Source: Ignavibacteriales bacterium (GTDB lineage: Bacteria > Bacteroidota > Ignavibacteria > Ignavibacteriales > Melioribacteraceae). Taken from it: 19,513 nt of DNA. Where the stretch lies: NCBI GenBank assembly GCA_020059785.1, contig JAGVBL010000037.1:1-19513 (forward strand), in the 5' to 3' direction. The translations under genes were made by a program, and so were the position numbers. The notes below the pieces were generated by a model, which was not told the origin of the DNA, did no database searches, and saw only the letters and a program-made list of their open reading frames with translations. Shown one piece after another: positions 1 through 6,229 of the stretch (positions are counted from its first letter, which is position 1; every line of letters begins with the position of its first letter).

Positions 1-1
1 A

Positions 2-1498
2 TATCAATCAATTAACCTGATTTTACCTGAAATAGTTTTATCTGCTTCATTAGTCGTACTTGTTTTAGCAGATCTTATATTTCATAAAGATAAAAGACTT
101 ATTCCTTATATAGCGGGTATTGGAATAGCTATTACCGGTGCATTTGTAATTAATCAGTTTGGTATAAGCGGATTTGGATTTCAATCCACATCCCAATCAA
201 TAAGAAATTACGGATTGATTGCAGTAGATTCTTTCGGCGTCTTTTTTAAGTTAATTGTTATAGCATCATCAATTTTGATTATTTTCTTCTCACTTTCCTC
301 CGATGAAATTAGAAAGATAAAAGACAGGGTTGGCGAGTATTATGCGTTAATATTCGGAATGATTCTCGGTATGTTCTTTATGATTTCTTCTACTGATCTG
401 ATTCTTATTTATCTCTCTTTAGAACTCCTTTCTCTATCTTCATATGTTTTAGCGGGATTTACAAAATTACAGGATAGAAACAGCGAAGCTGCATTGAAAT
501 ATTTGCTATATGGTGCAGTAAGTTCCGGTTTAATGCTTTTTGGAATCTCACTTGTTTACGGTTTAACAGGAAGTACAAATCTTTACGTAATTAATTCGCT
601 TATTCAGGGTCCTCATGTTAATTTATTTACGTTATCATTGGCTATCATATTAATTTTTGTCGGAATCGGTTACAAAATTTCTTCTGCACCATTCCACTTC
701 TGGACTCCCGATGTCTACGAAGGTGCACCAATTACAATTACCGCGTTTTTATCCGTCGCAAGCAAAGCTGCTGGATTTGCTCTCCTTATTCGGTTTATAA
801 AAACGACATTTGTTTCTTACATTAACGAAAATGGCGAGTGGACTTTAATCAATGTATTCGATTGGCAGTCCGTATTAATAGTTATTTCAATTCTTACAAT
901 GACCTTAGGAAACTTTTCTGCCTTATGGCAGAATAATCTGAAACGAATGCTTGCTTATTCAAGTATTGCTCACGCCGGTTACTTGTTGTTAGGTCTTGTT
1001 GTGTTAACAAATCAGGGCTTGTTAGCAATTCTAATTTATTTTATAGTTTACTTGTTAATGAACCTGGGTGCGTTTCTTGTTGTAATGTTAATTGCTAATA
1101 AGATCAATTCCGAAGATATCGACGATTATAATGGAATCGGTTACACATCTCCTTTACTGGGTGTATCGCTCGCTATATTTCTTATATCATTAACCGGTCT
1201 ACCCCCTACCGCTGGATTTATCGGAAAGCTTTATTTATTCGTTGCTCTTGTAGATGCTAAGATGATTACTGTTGCAGTTATTGCGTTGTTAAACTCGGTC
1301 GTGTCATTATACTATTATGTTCGCGTATTAAAGCACATGTACTTATCAAAAGCAACCGATTCAACTCCGTCTATTATTCCATCTTTTGGAAGCAGAGTGC
1401 TGGTGCTTGTGCTTGTTATCCCGGTACTTGTATTTGGAATTTATTTCAGTCCACTGGTAAATCTTGCTAAGAGTTGTCTGGTAATAATCGGTTTATAG
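2..1498 (+). CDS. nuoN: NADH-quinone oxidoreductase subunit N (partial, 5' end outside window)
   Basis: One of the antiporter-like proton-pumping membrane subunits of respiratory complex I. The reading frame is already open at base 2 and runs 498 codons to TAG, so the true start lies upstream of the window. A TTG at 215 is an internal codon, because the preceding frame (from LILPEIVLSASLVV) continues the first transmembrane helices typical of NuoN. The protein is almost entirely hydrophobic. Family signatures visible are the SLELLSLSSYVLAGF helix with its conserved glutamate, KYLLYGAVSSGLML, the GYKISSAPFHFWTPDVYEGA segment with channel lysine and histidines, the NLKRMLAYSSIAHAGY segment, and LPPTAGFIGK. 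In most genomes nuoN is the last gene of the nuo operon. The change to non-respiratory genes after a 122-bp gap fits that, though I see no clear terminator hairpin here. Confidence 0.95.
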   Translation, partial: YQSINLILPEIVLSASLVVLVLADLIFHKDKRLIPYIAGIGIAITGAFVINQFGISGFGFQSTSQSIRNYGLIAVDSFGVFFKLIVIASSILIIFFSLSSDEIRKIKDRVGEYYALIFGMILGMFFMISSTDLILIYLSLELLSLSSYVLAGFTKLQDRNSEAALKYLLYGAVSSGLMLFGISLVYGLTGSTNLYVINSLIQGPHVNLFTLSLAIILIFVGIGYKISSAPFHFWTPDVYEGAPITITAFLSVASKAAGFALLIRFIKTTFVSYINENGEWTLINVFDWQSVLIVISILTMTLGNFSALWQNNLKRMLAYSSIAHAGYLLLGLVVLTNQGLLAILIYFIVYLLMNLGAFLVVMLIANKINSEDIDDYNGIGYTSPLLGVSLAIFLISLTGLPPTAGFIGKLYLFVALVDAKMITVAVIALLNSVVSLYYYVRVLKHMYLSKATDSTPSIIPSFGSRVLVLVLVIPVLVFGIYFSPLVNLAKSCLVIIGL

Positions 1499-1591
1499 AA
1501 TTAATTAACACTTGAATTTTTACCAGGGCTTTTATACTTTTTCCCGGCAATTTATTTGAGACCTTTACTTCATTTTTTTATCTAATCTTTC

Positions 1592-1597
1592 TATAAT
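1592..1597 (+). promoter_or_regulatory. Possible -10 element upstream of the 99-aa gene
   Basis: An exact TATAAT lies 23 nt before the start codon at 1621, leaving room for a short 5' leader and the AAGGA ribosome binding site. The expected -35 position (near 1569-1574) reads TTCATT, a poor match. A TTTG at 1555-1558 could instead be the upstream half of a Bacteroidota-type promoter. The region is AT-rich, so a chance hit is possible. Confidence 0.22.
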
Positions 1598-1620
1598 AAT
1601 TTTCATCAAAGGAATGTTTT

Positions 1621-1920
1621 ATGAATTATCTAAATGAATTAACTGCTAACAAAGAAATTTTTTTCAAATTTATGAAAGAGAAATATCCAGTTTTTTTCAA
1701 TTCCAATATTTTTTTCAGGGATATTCTCTATTCCATTAAGAGCTACTTCGAAAGAAAGGATAAGTTTCTCTCCTATGCTCAATGTGAGAAATTGGCTATA
1801 GATTATCTCAATTACCTCGAAAATTCTAATGAATTAAAAAAAGTCAGCAATAATGCATGGAAAGTGAATTTTTTTTCTAATCCTGTTGTTAGCAAAGTAG
1901 AAACTGTTGGAAAGGAATAA
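1621..1920 (+). CDS. Conserved-looking hypothetical protein, 99 aa
   Basis: I do not recognise this protein. It has no signal peptide and no transmembrane helix. It is rich in Phe, Tyr, Asn and Lys, with one cysteine (C54) and a short predicted core: helical stretches around residues 13-42 and 51-69, then an ELKKVSNNAWKVNF segment that could be a beta-hairpin or wing. The start is supported by AAGGA eight bases before the ATG. It ends two bases before the ATG of the iron-sulfur carrier gene and is almost certainly co-transcribed with it and with sod. A small DNA-binding or Fe-S accessory role is possible from helix-helix-hairpin shape and context alone, but this is speculation. The coding call rests on the ribosome binding site and tight spacing. 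Confidence 0.75.
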   Translation: MNYLNELTANKEIFFKFMKEKYPVFFNSNIFFRDILYSIKSYFERKDKFLSYAQCEKLAIDYLNYLENSNELKKVSNNAWKVNFFSNPVVSKVETVGKE

Positions 1921-1922
1921 AA

Positions 1923-2276
1923 ATGGTAAATGAAACCACTATCAGAAATGATATTGAGATTACAGAAAAAGCAATAAAGCAAGTAAAAAAGATTAAGGAT
2001 GAAAATTCGATTCCGGAAGATTATGCTTTAAGAGTTGGTGTAAAGGGAGGCGGATGTTCCGGTTTAACTTACCAGCTTGGTTTTGATGGAGAACTTAAGG
2101 ATGGTGATACAGTTATAGAAAAAGATGGTCTAAAATTATATGTTGATGGAAAAAGTTTATTCTACTTATCAGGAACCATTCTCGACTTTAGTGACGGATT
2201 AAACGGGCGGGGATTTATATTCAATAATCCAAACGCAACCAAGACATGCGGATGCGGAGAATCATTCGGAGTTTAA
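1923..2276 (+). CDS. A-type iron-sulfur cluster carrier (IscA/ErpA/HesB family)
   Basis: Carries and delivers Fe-S clusters to apo-proteins in the cytoplasm. At 117 aa it has the family length. The three ligand cysteines are present: C45 in GGGCSGLTY and the C-terminal pair C109 and C111 in TCGCGESF, with the 64-residue spacing usual for IscA-type proteins. The fold core (ALRVGVKGGGCSGLTY, then YLSGTILDFSDGLNGRGFIF) is intact. The start ATG follows the upstream stop by two bases with GGAAAGGA as ribosome binding site, and the TAA ends one base before the sod start, so the three genes form one unit. I cannot separate IscA, ErpA and SufA from sequence alone. Likely clients in this window are LipA, the 2[4Fe-4S] ferredoxin subunit and complex I (inference). 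Confidence 0.93.
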   Translation: MVNETTIRNDIEITEKAIKQVKKIKDENSIPEDYALRVGVKGGGCSGLTYQLGFDGELKDGDTVIEKDGLKLYVDGKSLFYLSGTILDFSDGLNGRGFIFNNPNATKTCGCGESFGV

Positions 2277-2277
2277 A

Positions 2278-3003
2278 ATGAAAAGAAGAAATTTTCTAAC
2301 TTCACTTGGTTTATTGACTGTTGCCGGTTCGGTAAACAAAATTGAAGGTATTTCAAATAAATTAAATAATAAAATAGATTGGAGTAACAAAATGAGTAAA
2401 TTCGAATTAGCACCACTACCCTATGCTTTTAATGCATTAGAGCCCCATATAGATGCTAAAACAATGGAAATCCATCATGGTAAACACCATGCAGCATACG
2501 TAAACAACTTGAATAAAGCTCTTGAAGGAAATACCGAATTAGCCGATAAATCGCTTGAAGAAATGTTTAAGATGATGTCTAAACTACCGGCTGCTGTTAG
2601 AAACAATGGCGGCGGTCATTATAATCATACAATGTTTTGGGAAATTATGGGACCAAATAAAGGCGGGCAACCAACTGGTGCATTAGCTGATGCAATTAAC
2701 GGCACATTCGGTTCTTTTGATAAATTCAAAGAACTTATGAATAATGCCGGGGCAACACGTTTTGGTTCAGGTTGGGCATGGCTGGTTTTATCCGATGGTA
2801 AATTAGTTGTTTCTTCTACCCCTAACCAGGATAATCCATTAATGGATGTTGCAGAAGTAAAAGGTTTTCCTGTTATGGGTGTTGATGTTTGGGAACATGC
2901 CTATTATTTACTATACCAGAATAGAAGACCGGATTATTTAAACGCCTGGTGGAATGTTATTAACTGGGATGAAGTTGCAAAACGGTTTGCTTCTGCTAAA
3001 TGA
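2278..3003 (+). CDS. sodA: Superoxide dismutase, Mn-type signature, with twin-arginine leader
   Basis: Converts superoxide to hydrogen peroxide and oxygen. The 241-aa product has metal ligands H57 (LEPHID), H117 (HYNHTMFW), D203 and H207 (DVWEHAYY). The outer-sphere Gln is Q184 in TPNQDNPLM and the position before HYNH is GGG, which is the Mn-SOD pattern rather than the Fe-SOD one; a cambialistic enzyme is not excluded. Residues 1-38 are extra relative to the family: MKRRNFLTSLGLLTVAGSV has a twin-arginine motif and a short hydrophobic stretch, pointing to Tat export or membrane attachment, without an obvious AxA cleavage site. Met39 at 2392 starts a protein of 203 aa, the normal length, and has its own GGAG seven bases upstream. 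The first ATG also has GGAG (2268-2271, six bases away). Two isoforms are therefore possible. The last 70 bp overlap the convergent gene on the other strand. Confidence 0.95.
   Translation: MKRRNFLTSLGLLTVAGSVNKIEGISNKLNNKIDWSNKMSKFELAPLPYAFNALEPHIDAKTMEIHHGKHHAAYVNNLNKALEGNTELADKSLEEMFKMMSKLPAAVRNNGGGHYNHTMFWEIMGPNKGGQPTGALADAINGTFGSFDKFKELMNNAGATRFGSGWAWLVLSDGKLVVSSTPNQDNPLMDVAEVKGFPVMGVDVWEHAYYLLYQNRRPDYLNAWWNVINWDEVAKRFASAK
2381..2394 (+). promoter_or_regulatory. Internal ribosome binding site and second start inside sodA
   Basis: GGAG at 2381-2384 sits seven bases before an in-frame ATG (2392-2394, Met39). Starting here removes the twin-arginine leader and gives a cytoplasmic-length SOD of 203 residues beginning MSKFELAPLPY. 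The site is as good as the one at the annotated start. Whether it is used cannot be told from sequence. Confidence 0.5.
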
Positions 3004-3986
3004 TTGTATGAAGAATTAATTTTTCCCGTTCTTAAATCCCGTTGAATAACGGGATTTTTTTTATCAACTCTGTATTTAACTTCTTTATTCGGTAGTAAAT
3101 ATTTCAACAACTCTAAATCTTCTATAAGTCTATCTTCCTCTCCCCAATCGTTCCAGTTAACACCTTTAACATTCAGAACCACTAATTGATTTGTAATCTT
3201 TTCTAATACGCTTTTTGAGAAATTAAAACTTGGCAAATATCTAAAGAATCTTTTAGTCATTACATGTTCATATTCACTTCCGATGTGAACCCCGATCGAA
3301 TCAAAAGATTTAATTAATGAGGGAATACATTCTTTCATACAATCAATTATTGTTTTACTTTTTCCTATAAGAACAAATGTATTAATCAAACATTTTTTTT
3401 CAATAAGAATTTTTGTTGTTATTGTACCGGGTTTTTCCCAGAATTTTTTCACATCCGAAAAATCATTTGAATAACTTTCTCCTTTCTCTATCCATCCATA
3501 ACCGGTTTCAAATCTTGTAGCATCAACTCCAAGTAAAACAATTTTTGAGGGATTGTTCTCAACAAAATTGACTGCCTGATCAACGTAACCCATAAACTTC
3601 TCTTCTTCCAAAATAAAATGGTCTGATGGGAACATAACAATTGTTGAATTTGGATTATTATGATGAATTTTCGATAACGGTAATAGTAGTCCCGCAGAAG
3701 TTTCTCTCATGCATGGTTGTTCAACTATGTTAACTTCCGGATATTCTCCAAATTCTTCCTTAATAAACTCTGAATGTGAAGTATTGGCAATCATCATCAT
3801 CTTATCATAAGGAATTAAAAATGCTAGACGATCAACCGTATGTTGAACCATTGAGCGCGAACCGACAAAAGTACAATATTGTTTTGGTCGGGGATAACCG
3901 TAAATCTGAGTTACATAATTTCTTAACCTTGTCCCTTCACCTCCGGCAAGAACTATTCCCCATAAATTTTCTTTATTGGGATTCAT
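2934..3986 (-). CDS. Mannose-1-phosphate guanylyltransferase-like nucleotidyltransferase
   Basis: Probably transfers a nucleotide to a sugar phosphate, making an activated sugar for surface polysaccharide. The 350-aa protein opens with the nucleotidyltransferase signature GIVLAGGEGTRL (residues 10-21), then PRPKQY (32-37), the metal-binding aspartate in MFPSDHF (D122), ETGYGWIE near 160 and the FWEKPG sugar-binding loop (182-187). That order fits the ManC/GMP class, but the substrate is not settled by these motifs. There is no left-handed beta-helix or isomerase domain. The ATG start at 3984-3986 has a modest GGGG five bases before it. The core seems to end near residue 300. The following 50 or so residues run through the sod terminator (about residues 309-318) and the last 23 are antisense to the end of sod, suggesting loss of an older stop codon. 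No other polysaccharide genes are nearby. Confidence 0.85.
   Translation of the reverse strand: MNPNKENLWGIVLAGGEGTRLRNYVTQIYGYPRPKQYCTFVGSRSMVQHTVDRLAFLIPYDKMMMIANTSHSEFIKEEFGEYPEVNIVEQPCMRETSAGLLLPLSKIHHNNPNSTIVMFPSDHFILEEEKFMGYVDQAVNFVENNPSKIVLLGVDATRFETGYGWIEKGESYSNDFSDVKKFWEKPGTITTKILIEKKCLINTFVLIGKSKTIIDCMKECIPSLIKSFDSIGVHIGSEYEHVMTKRFFRYLPSFNFSKSVLEKITNQLVVLNVKGVNWNDWGEEDRLIEDLELLKYLLPNKEVKYRVDKKNPVIQRDLRTGKINSSYNHLAEANRFATSSQLITFHQAFK
3034..3063 (+). terminator. Intrinsic terminator after sodA
   Basis: A perfect 10-bp stem (3034-3043 with 3048-3057, core ATCCCGTT/AACGGGAT) with a GAAT loop is followed by an uninterrupted T-tract to 3062. It lies 30 bp after the sod stop on the same strand. 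The minus-strand gene reads straight through it; on that strand the hairpin is not followed by a T-run. Confidence 0.9.
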
Positions 3987-4223
3987 TTAAACCCCGAATT
4001 TATTTGGGTATCGTTCAGATAATTTGAGAGAAGTAAAAACAACATTGAAGTGTTGTAAATGCAAAGAGATGAATAAATAACTCTGAGGCTATAATTTGGC
4101 GGCTGTTTTATTTTATTTGAACGTGAATTCATATTTCACACTTTTAGCGCTATCTTATTATCGGGGAAATTAATTAAGAGTTTAGTAGTGAACTGTTTTT
4201 GAATAGTTTTTGGGAAAGACTTA

Positions 4224-4250
4224 AAATAAAAAACCCCTTAAGAAGGGGTC
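4224..4250 (-). terminator. Intrinsic terminator after atpD-atpC
   Basis: A perfect 7-bp stem (4233-4239 with 4243-4249, ACCCCTT/AAGGGGT) with a 3-nt loop lies 28 bp past the atpC stop. On the minus strand it is followed by TTTTTATTTTAA (4232 down to 4221). A short T-run also follows on the plus strand (4251-4255), so it may work in both directions. Confidence 0.85.
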
Positions 4251-4277
4251 TTTTTGTTAAATATTCGGATATTTATT

Positions 4278-4685
4278 TTAATTTTCGTGAACAAACTTCA
4301 GCCGGTTAACAGCTCTCCTTAATGATGCTTCAGCTCTAATTTCATCAATCTTTTCTTTATTTCTATTAGCAATCCTATCCTTTGCTCTTTGTAAAGACCT
4401 TTCAGCTCTTTCAATATCTATATCTTCTTTAGATTCAAAGCTGTCTGCTAAAACCAAAATTTTATTAGTCAGAACTTCCACCGTACCGCCGCTCGTAGCA
4501 TATTCAGTTTCCTTATCATCAAGTCCAACAATTTTTATCTTACCGATTTCAAAAGTACTTAATAACGGCGCGTGATTAAATAAAACCTGAAAATTACCAA
4601 GGGTGCCCGGTAATGAAATTGATTTTACTTTTCCGTTAAAAACAGGTTTTGACGGTGTAATTATTTCAATATTCAGTTCTTTCAT
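4278..4685 (-). CDS. atpC: F1F0 ATP synthase epsilon subunit
   Basis: Part of the central rotor stalk of the F1 sector; couples rotation to catalysis and can inhibit ATP hydrolysis. At 135 aa it is of family length. Residues 1 to about 85 form the beta-sandwich (LNIEIITPSKPVFNGKVKSI, GTLGNFQVLFNHAPLLSTF, and YATSGGTVEVLTNKILVLAD), and the rest is the charged two-helix C-terminal domain beginning at DIERAERSLQRAKDRI. The start ATG overlaps the atpD stop by four bases (ATGA), so the two are translationally coupled. The operon ends at the hairpin that follows. Confidence 0.96.
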   Translation of the reverse strand: MKELNIEIITPSKPVFNGKVKSISLPGTLGNFQVLFNHAPLLSTFEIGKIKIVGLDDKETEYATSGGTVEVLTNKILVLADSFESKEDIDIERAERSLQRAKDRIANRNKEKIDEIRAEASLRRAVNRLKFVHEN

Positions 4686-6094
4686 GCTAAGGTCTTTGCT
4701 TTTTCAACAGCTTCTTCAATTGTTCCTACATACATAAATGCTTGTTCCGGCAAACTGTCGTGTTTACCTTCTAATATTTCTTTGAAGCTTCTAATCGTAT
4801 CTTCCAGCTTAACATATTTACCGGGGAAACCTGTAAACTGTTCTGCTACGTGGAATGGCTGACTTAAGAATCTTTGAATTCTTCTTGCGCGCCTTACAAT
4901 TATTTTATCGTCATCAGAAAGTTCATCCATACCAAGGATATTTATAATATCCTGTAAATCTTTATAAGCTTGCAAAATTTCTTTAACCTGTTTAGCAACT
5001 GAATAGTGTTCATTACCAACGATATCGGGTTGAAGAATTCTCGAAGTTGAATCAAGTGGATCTACAGCAGGATAAATACCGAGTTCAGAAATTTGACGGC
5101 TTAATACTGTTGTAGCATCGAGATGAGAGAATGCTGTTGCCGGAGCTGGGTCGGTTAAGTCGTCTGCCGGAACGTAAATAGCTTGAACCGATGTTATTGA
5201 TCCTTTGTCAGTTGAAGTGATGCGTTCTTGCAATTCACCCATTTCAGTAGCAAGATTGGGCTGATAACCCACAGCAGAAGGCATACGTCCAAGCAATGCA
5301 GATACTTCCGAACCGGCTTGAGTAAAACGGAAAATGTTGTCAATAAATAACAACACATCTCTGCCTTCTTCATCGCGGAAATATTCTGCAATTGTTAATC
5401 CGGTTAATCCAACTCTTAAACGTGCACCCGGCGGTTCATTCATCTGTCCGAATACTAATGCTGTTTTGGGCAATACACCGCTCTCCTTCATTTCCAGCCA
5501 GAGATCGTTGCCTTCTCTTGTTCTTTCACCAACACCGGCAAAGACTGAATATCCGCCATGCTGTTTTGCGATGTTGTGAATTAATTCCTGAATAATAACC
5601 GTTTTACCAACACCGGCGCCGCCAAATAATCCAGTCTTTCCGCCTTTTGTATATGGTTCAAGAAGGTCGATAACTTTTATTCCGGTTTCGAACATTTCTT
5701 GCTTGGTAGTAAGATTTTCGAATTTTGGAGAATGGCGATGAATTGCATAACGTTTTTTCGTTTTGATATCGATTCCTAAGCCATCAATTCCTTCTCCAAT
5801 TACATTTATCAATCGACCAAGTGTTTCAGGTCCAACGGGTACTGAAATCGGTTCACCGGTATCGAATGCCTTCATACCACGGACTAATCCGTCAGTAGAA
5901 TCCATAGCAACCGTTCTAACACGATTTTCACCAAGATGCTGCTGAACTTCAACAATTAATTCTTGTTCTTTGCCTTCAATATCTTTTCTTGGAATTTTAA
6001 TCGAATTGTAGATACTTGGTAATTTCCCGCCTTCAAAATCTATATCGACTACGGGTCCAATAACCTGGATTATTGTTCCTTCGCTAAGTGCCAT
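4682..6094 (-). CDS. atpD: F1F0 ATP synthase catalytic beta subunit
   Basis: Catalytic subunit of the membrane ATP synthase, making ATP from ADP and phosphate. The 470-aa protein is full length, with the P-loop GGAGVGKTV (158-166), the catalytic glutamate of GERTREGND (E190), and DNIFRFTQAGSEVSALLGR followed by MPSAVGYQPNLA. The DELSDDD motif of the C-terminal lever is present. The start is supported by GGGAG about five bases upstream of the ATG. It is grouped only with atpC; atpA, atpG, atpH and the F0 genes are not adjacent, an arrangement known in Chlorobi and Bacteroidetes. It may have its own promoter in the gap upstream. Confidence 0.98.
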   Translation of the reverse strand: MALSEGTIIQVIGPVVDIDFEGGKLPSIYNSIKIPRKDIEGKEQELIVEVQQHLGENRVRTVAMDSTDGLVRGMKAFDTGEPISVPVGPETLGRLINVIGEGIDGLGIDIKTKKRYAIHRHSPKFENLTTKQEMFETGIKVIDLLEPYTKGGKTGLFGGAGVGKTVIIQELIHNIAKQHGGYSVFAGVGERTREGNDLWLEMKESGVLPKTALVFGQMNEPPGARLRVGLTGLTIAEYFRDEEGRDVLLFIDNIFRFTQAGSEVSALLGRMPSAVGYQPNLATEMGELQERITSTDKGSITSVQAIYVPADDLTDPAPATAFSHLDATTVLSRQISELGIYPAVDPLDSTSRILQPDIVGNEHYSVAKQVKEILQAYKDLQDIINILGMDELSDDDKIIVRRARRIQRFLSQPFHVAEQFTGFPGKYVKLEDTIRSFKEILEGKHDSLPEQAFMYVGTIEEAVEKAKTLA

Positions 6095-6124
6095 TTTTCT
6101 CCCTGATTTTACAATTTTTGGGTG

Positions 6125-6156
6125 TAAAATTAGAAAGAAATGAGCTTATTTCCAAA
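6125..6156 (-). promoter_or_regulatory. Candidate Bacteroidota-type promoter for atpDC
   Basis: Reading the minus strand, TTTG (6156-6153) is followed after 20 nt by TAATTTTA (6132-6125), close to the TTTG / TAnnTTTG pattern of Bacteroidota housekeeping promoters. It would start transcription about 25 nt before the atpD ribosome binding site. The TTTG also lies in the arm of a small inverted repeat (6150-6156 with 6163-6169, TTCCAAA/TTTGGAA). The match is imperfect and the region is AT-rich. Confidence 0.35.
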
Positions 6157-6229
6157 GTCCCTTTTGGAAGAATTACATGTTAATAATATTGTTGAATTAT
6201 AATATTTTAAGAGATTTTTTTGGGGGAAT

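Noticed and set aside
215..217. TTG as the start of nuoN
   Set aside because: The frame is open to the window edge and the upstream residues form NuoN-like transmembrane sequence, so the gene starts outside the window.
3776..4027. Plus-strand open frame antisense to the start of the nucleotidyltransferase
   Set aside because: It lies opposite the conserved N-terminal motif of the nucleotidyltransferase and has no start signal.
4039..4056. Hairpin ACAACA/TGTTGT upstream of the nucleotidyltransferase gene
   Set aside because: Only 6 bp, AT-rich and without a T-tract; within what is expected by chance in such a sequence.
5334..5945. Several antisense open frames over atpD
   Set aside because: They are frame shadows of a highly conserved gene; no ribosome binding sites and no recognisable protein features.
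6150..6169. Inverted repeat TTCCAAA/TTTGGAA as terminator of the kinase gene
   Set aside because: No T-tract on the minus strand; it overlaps a promoter-like sequence for atpD and may be chance or an operator.
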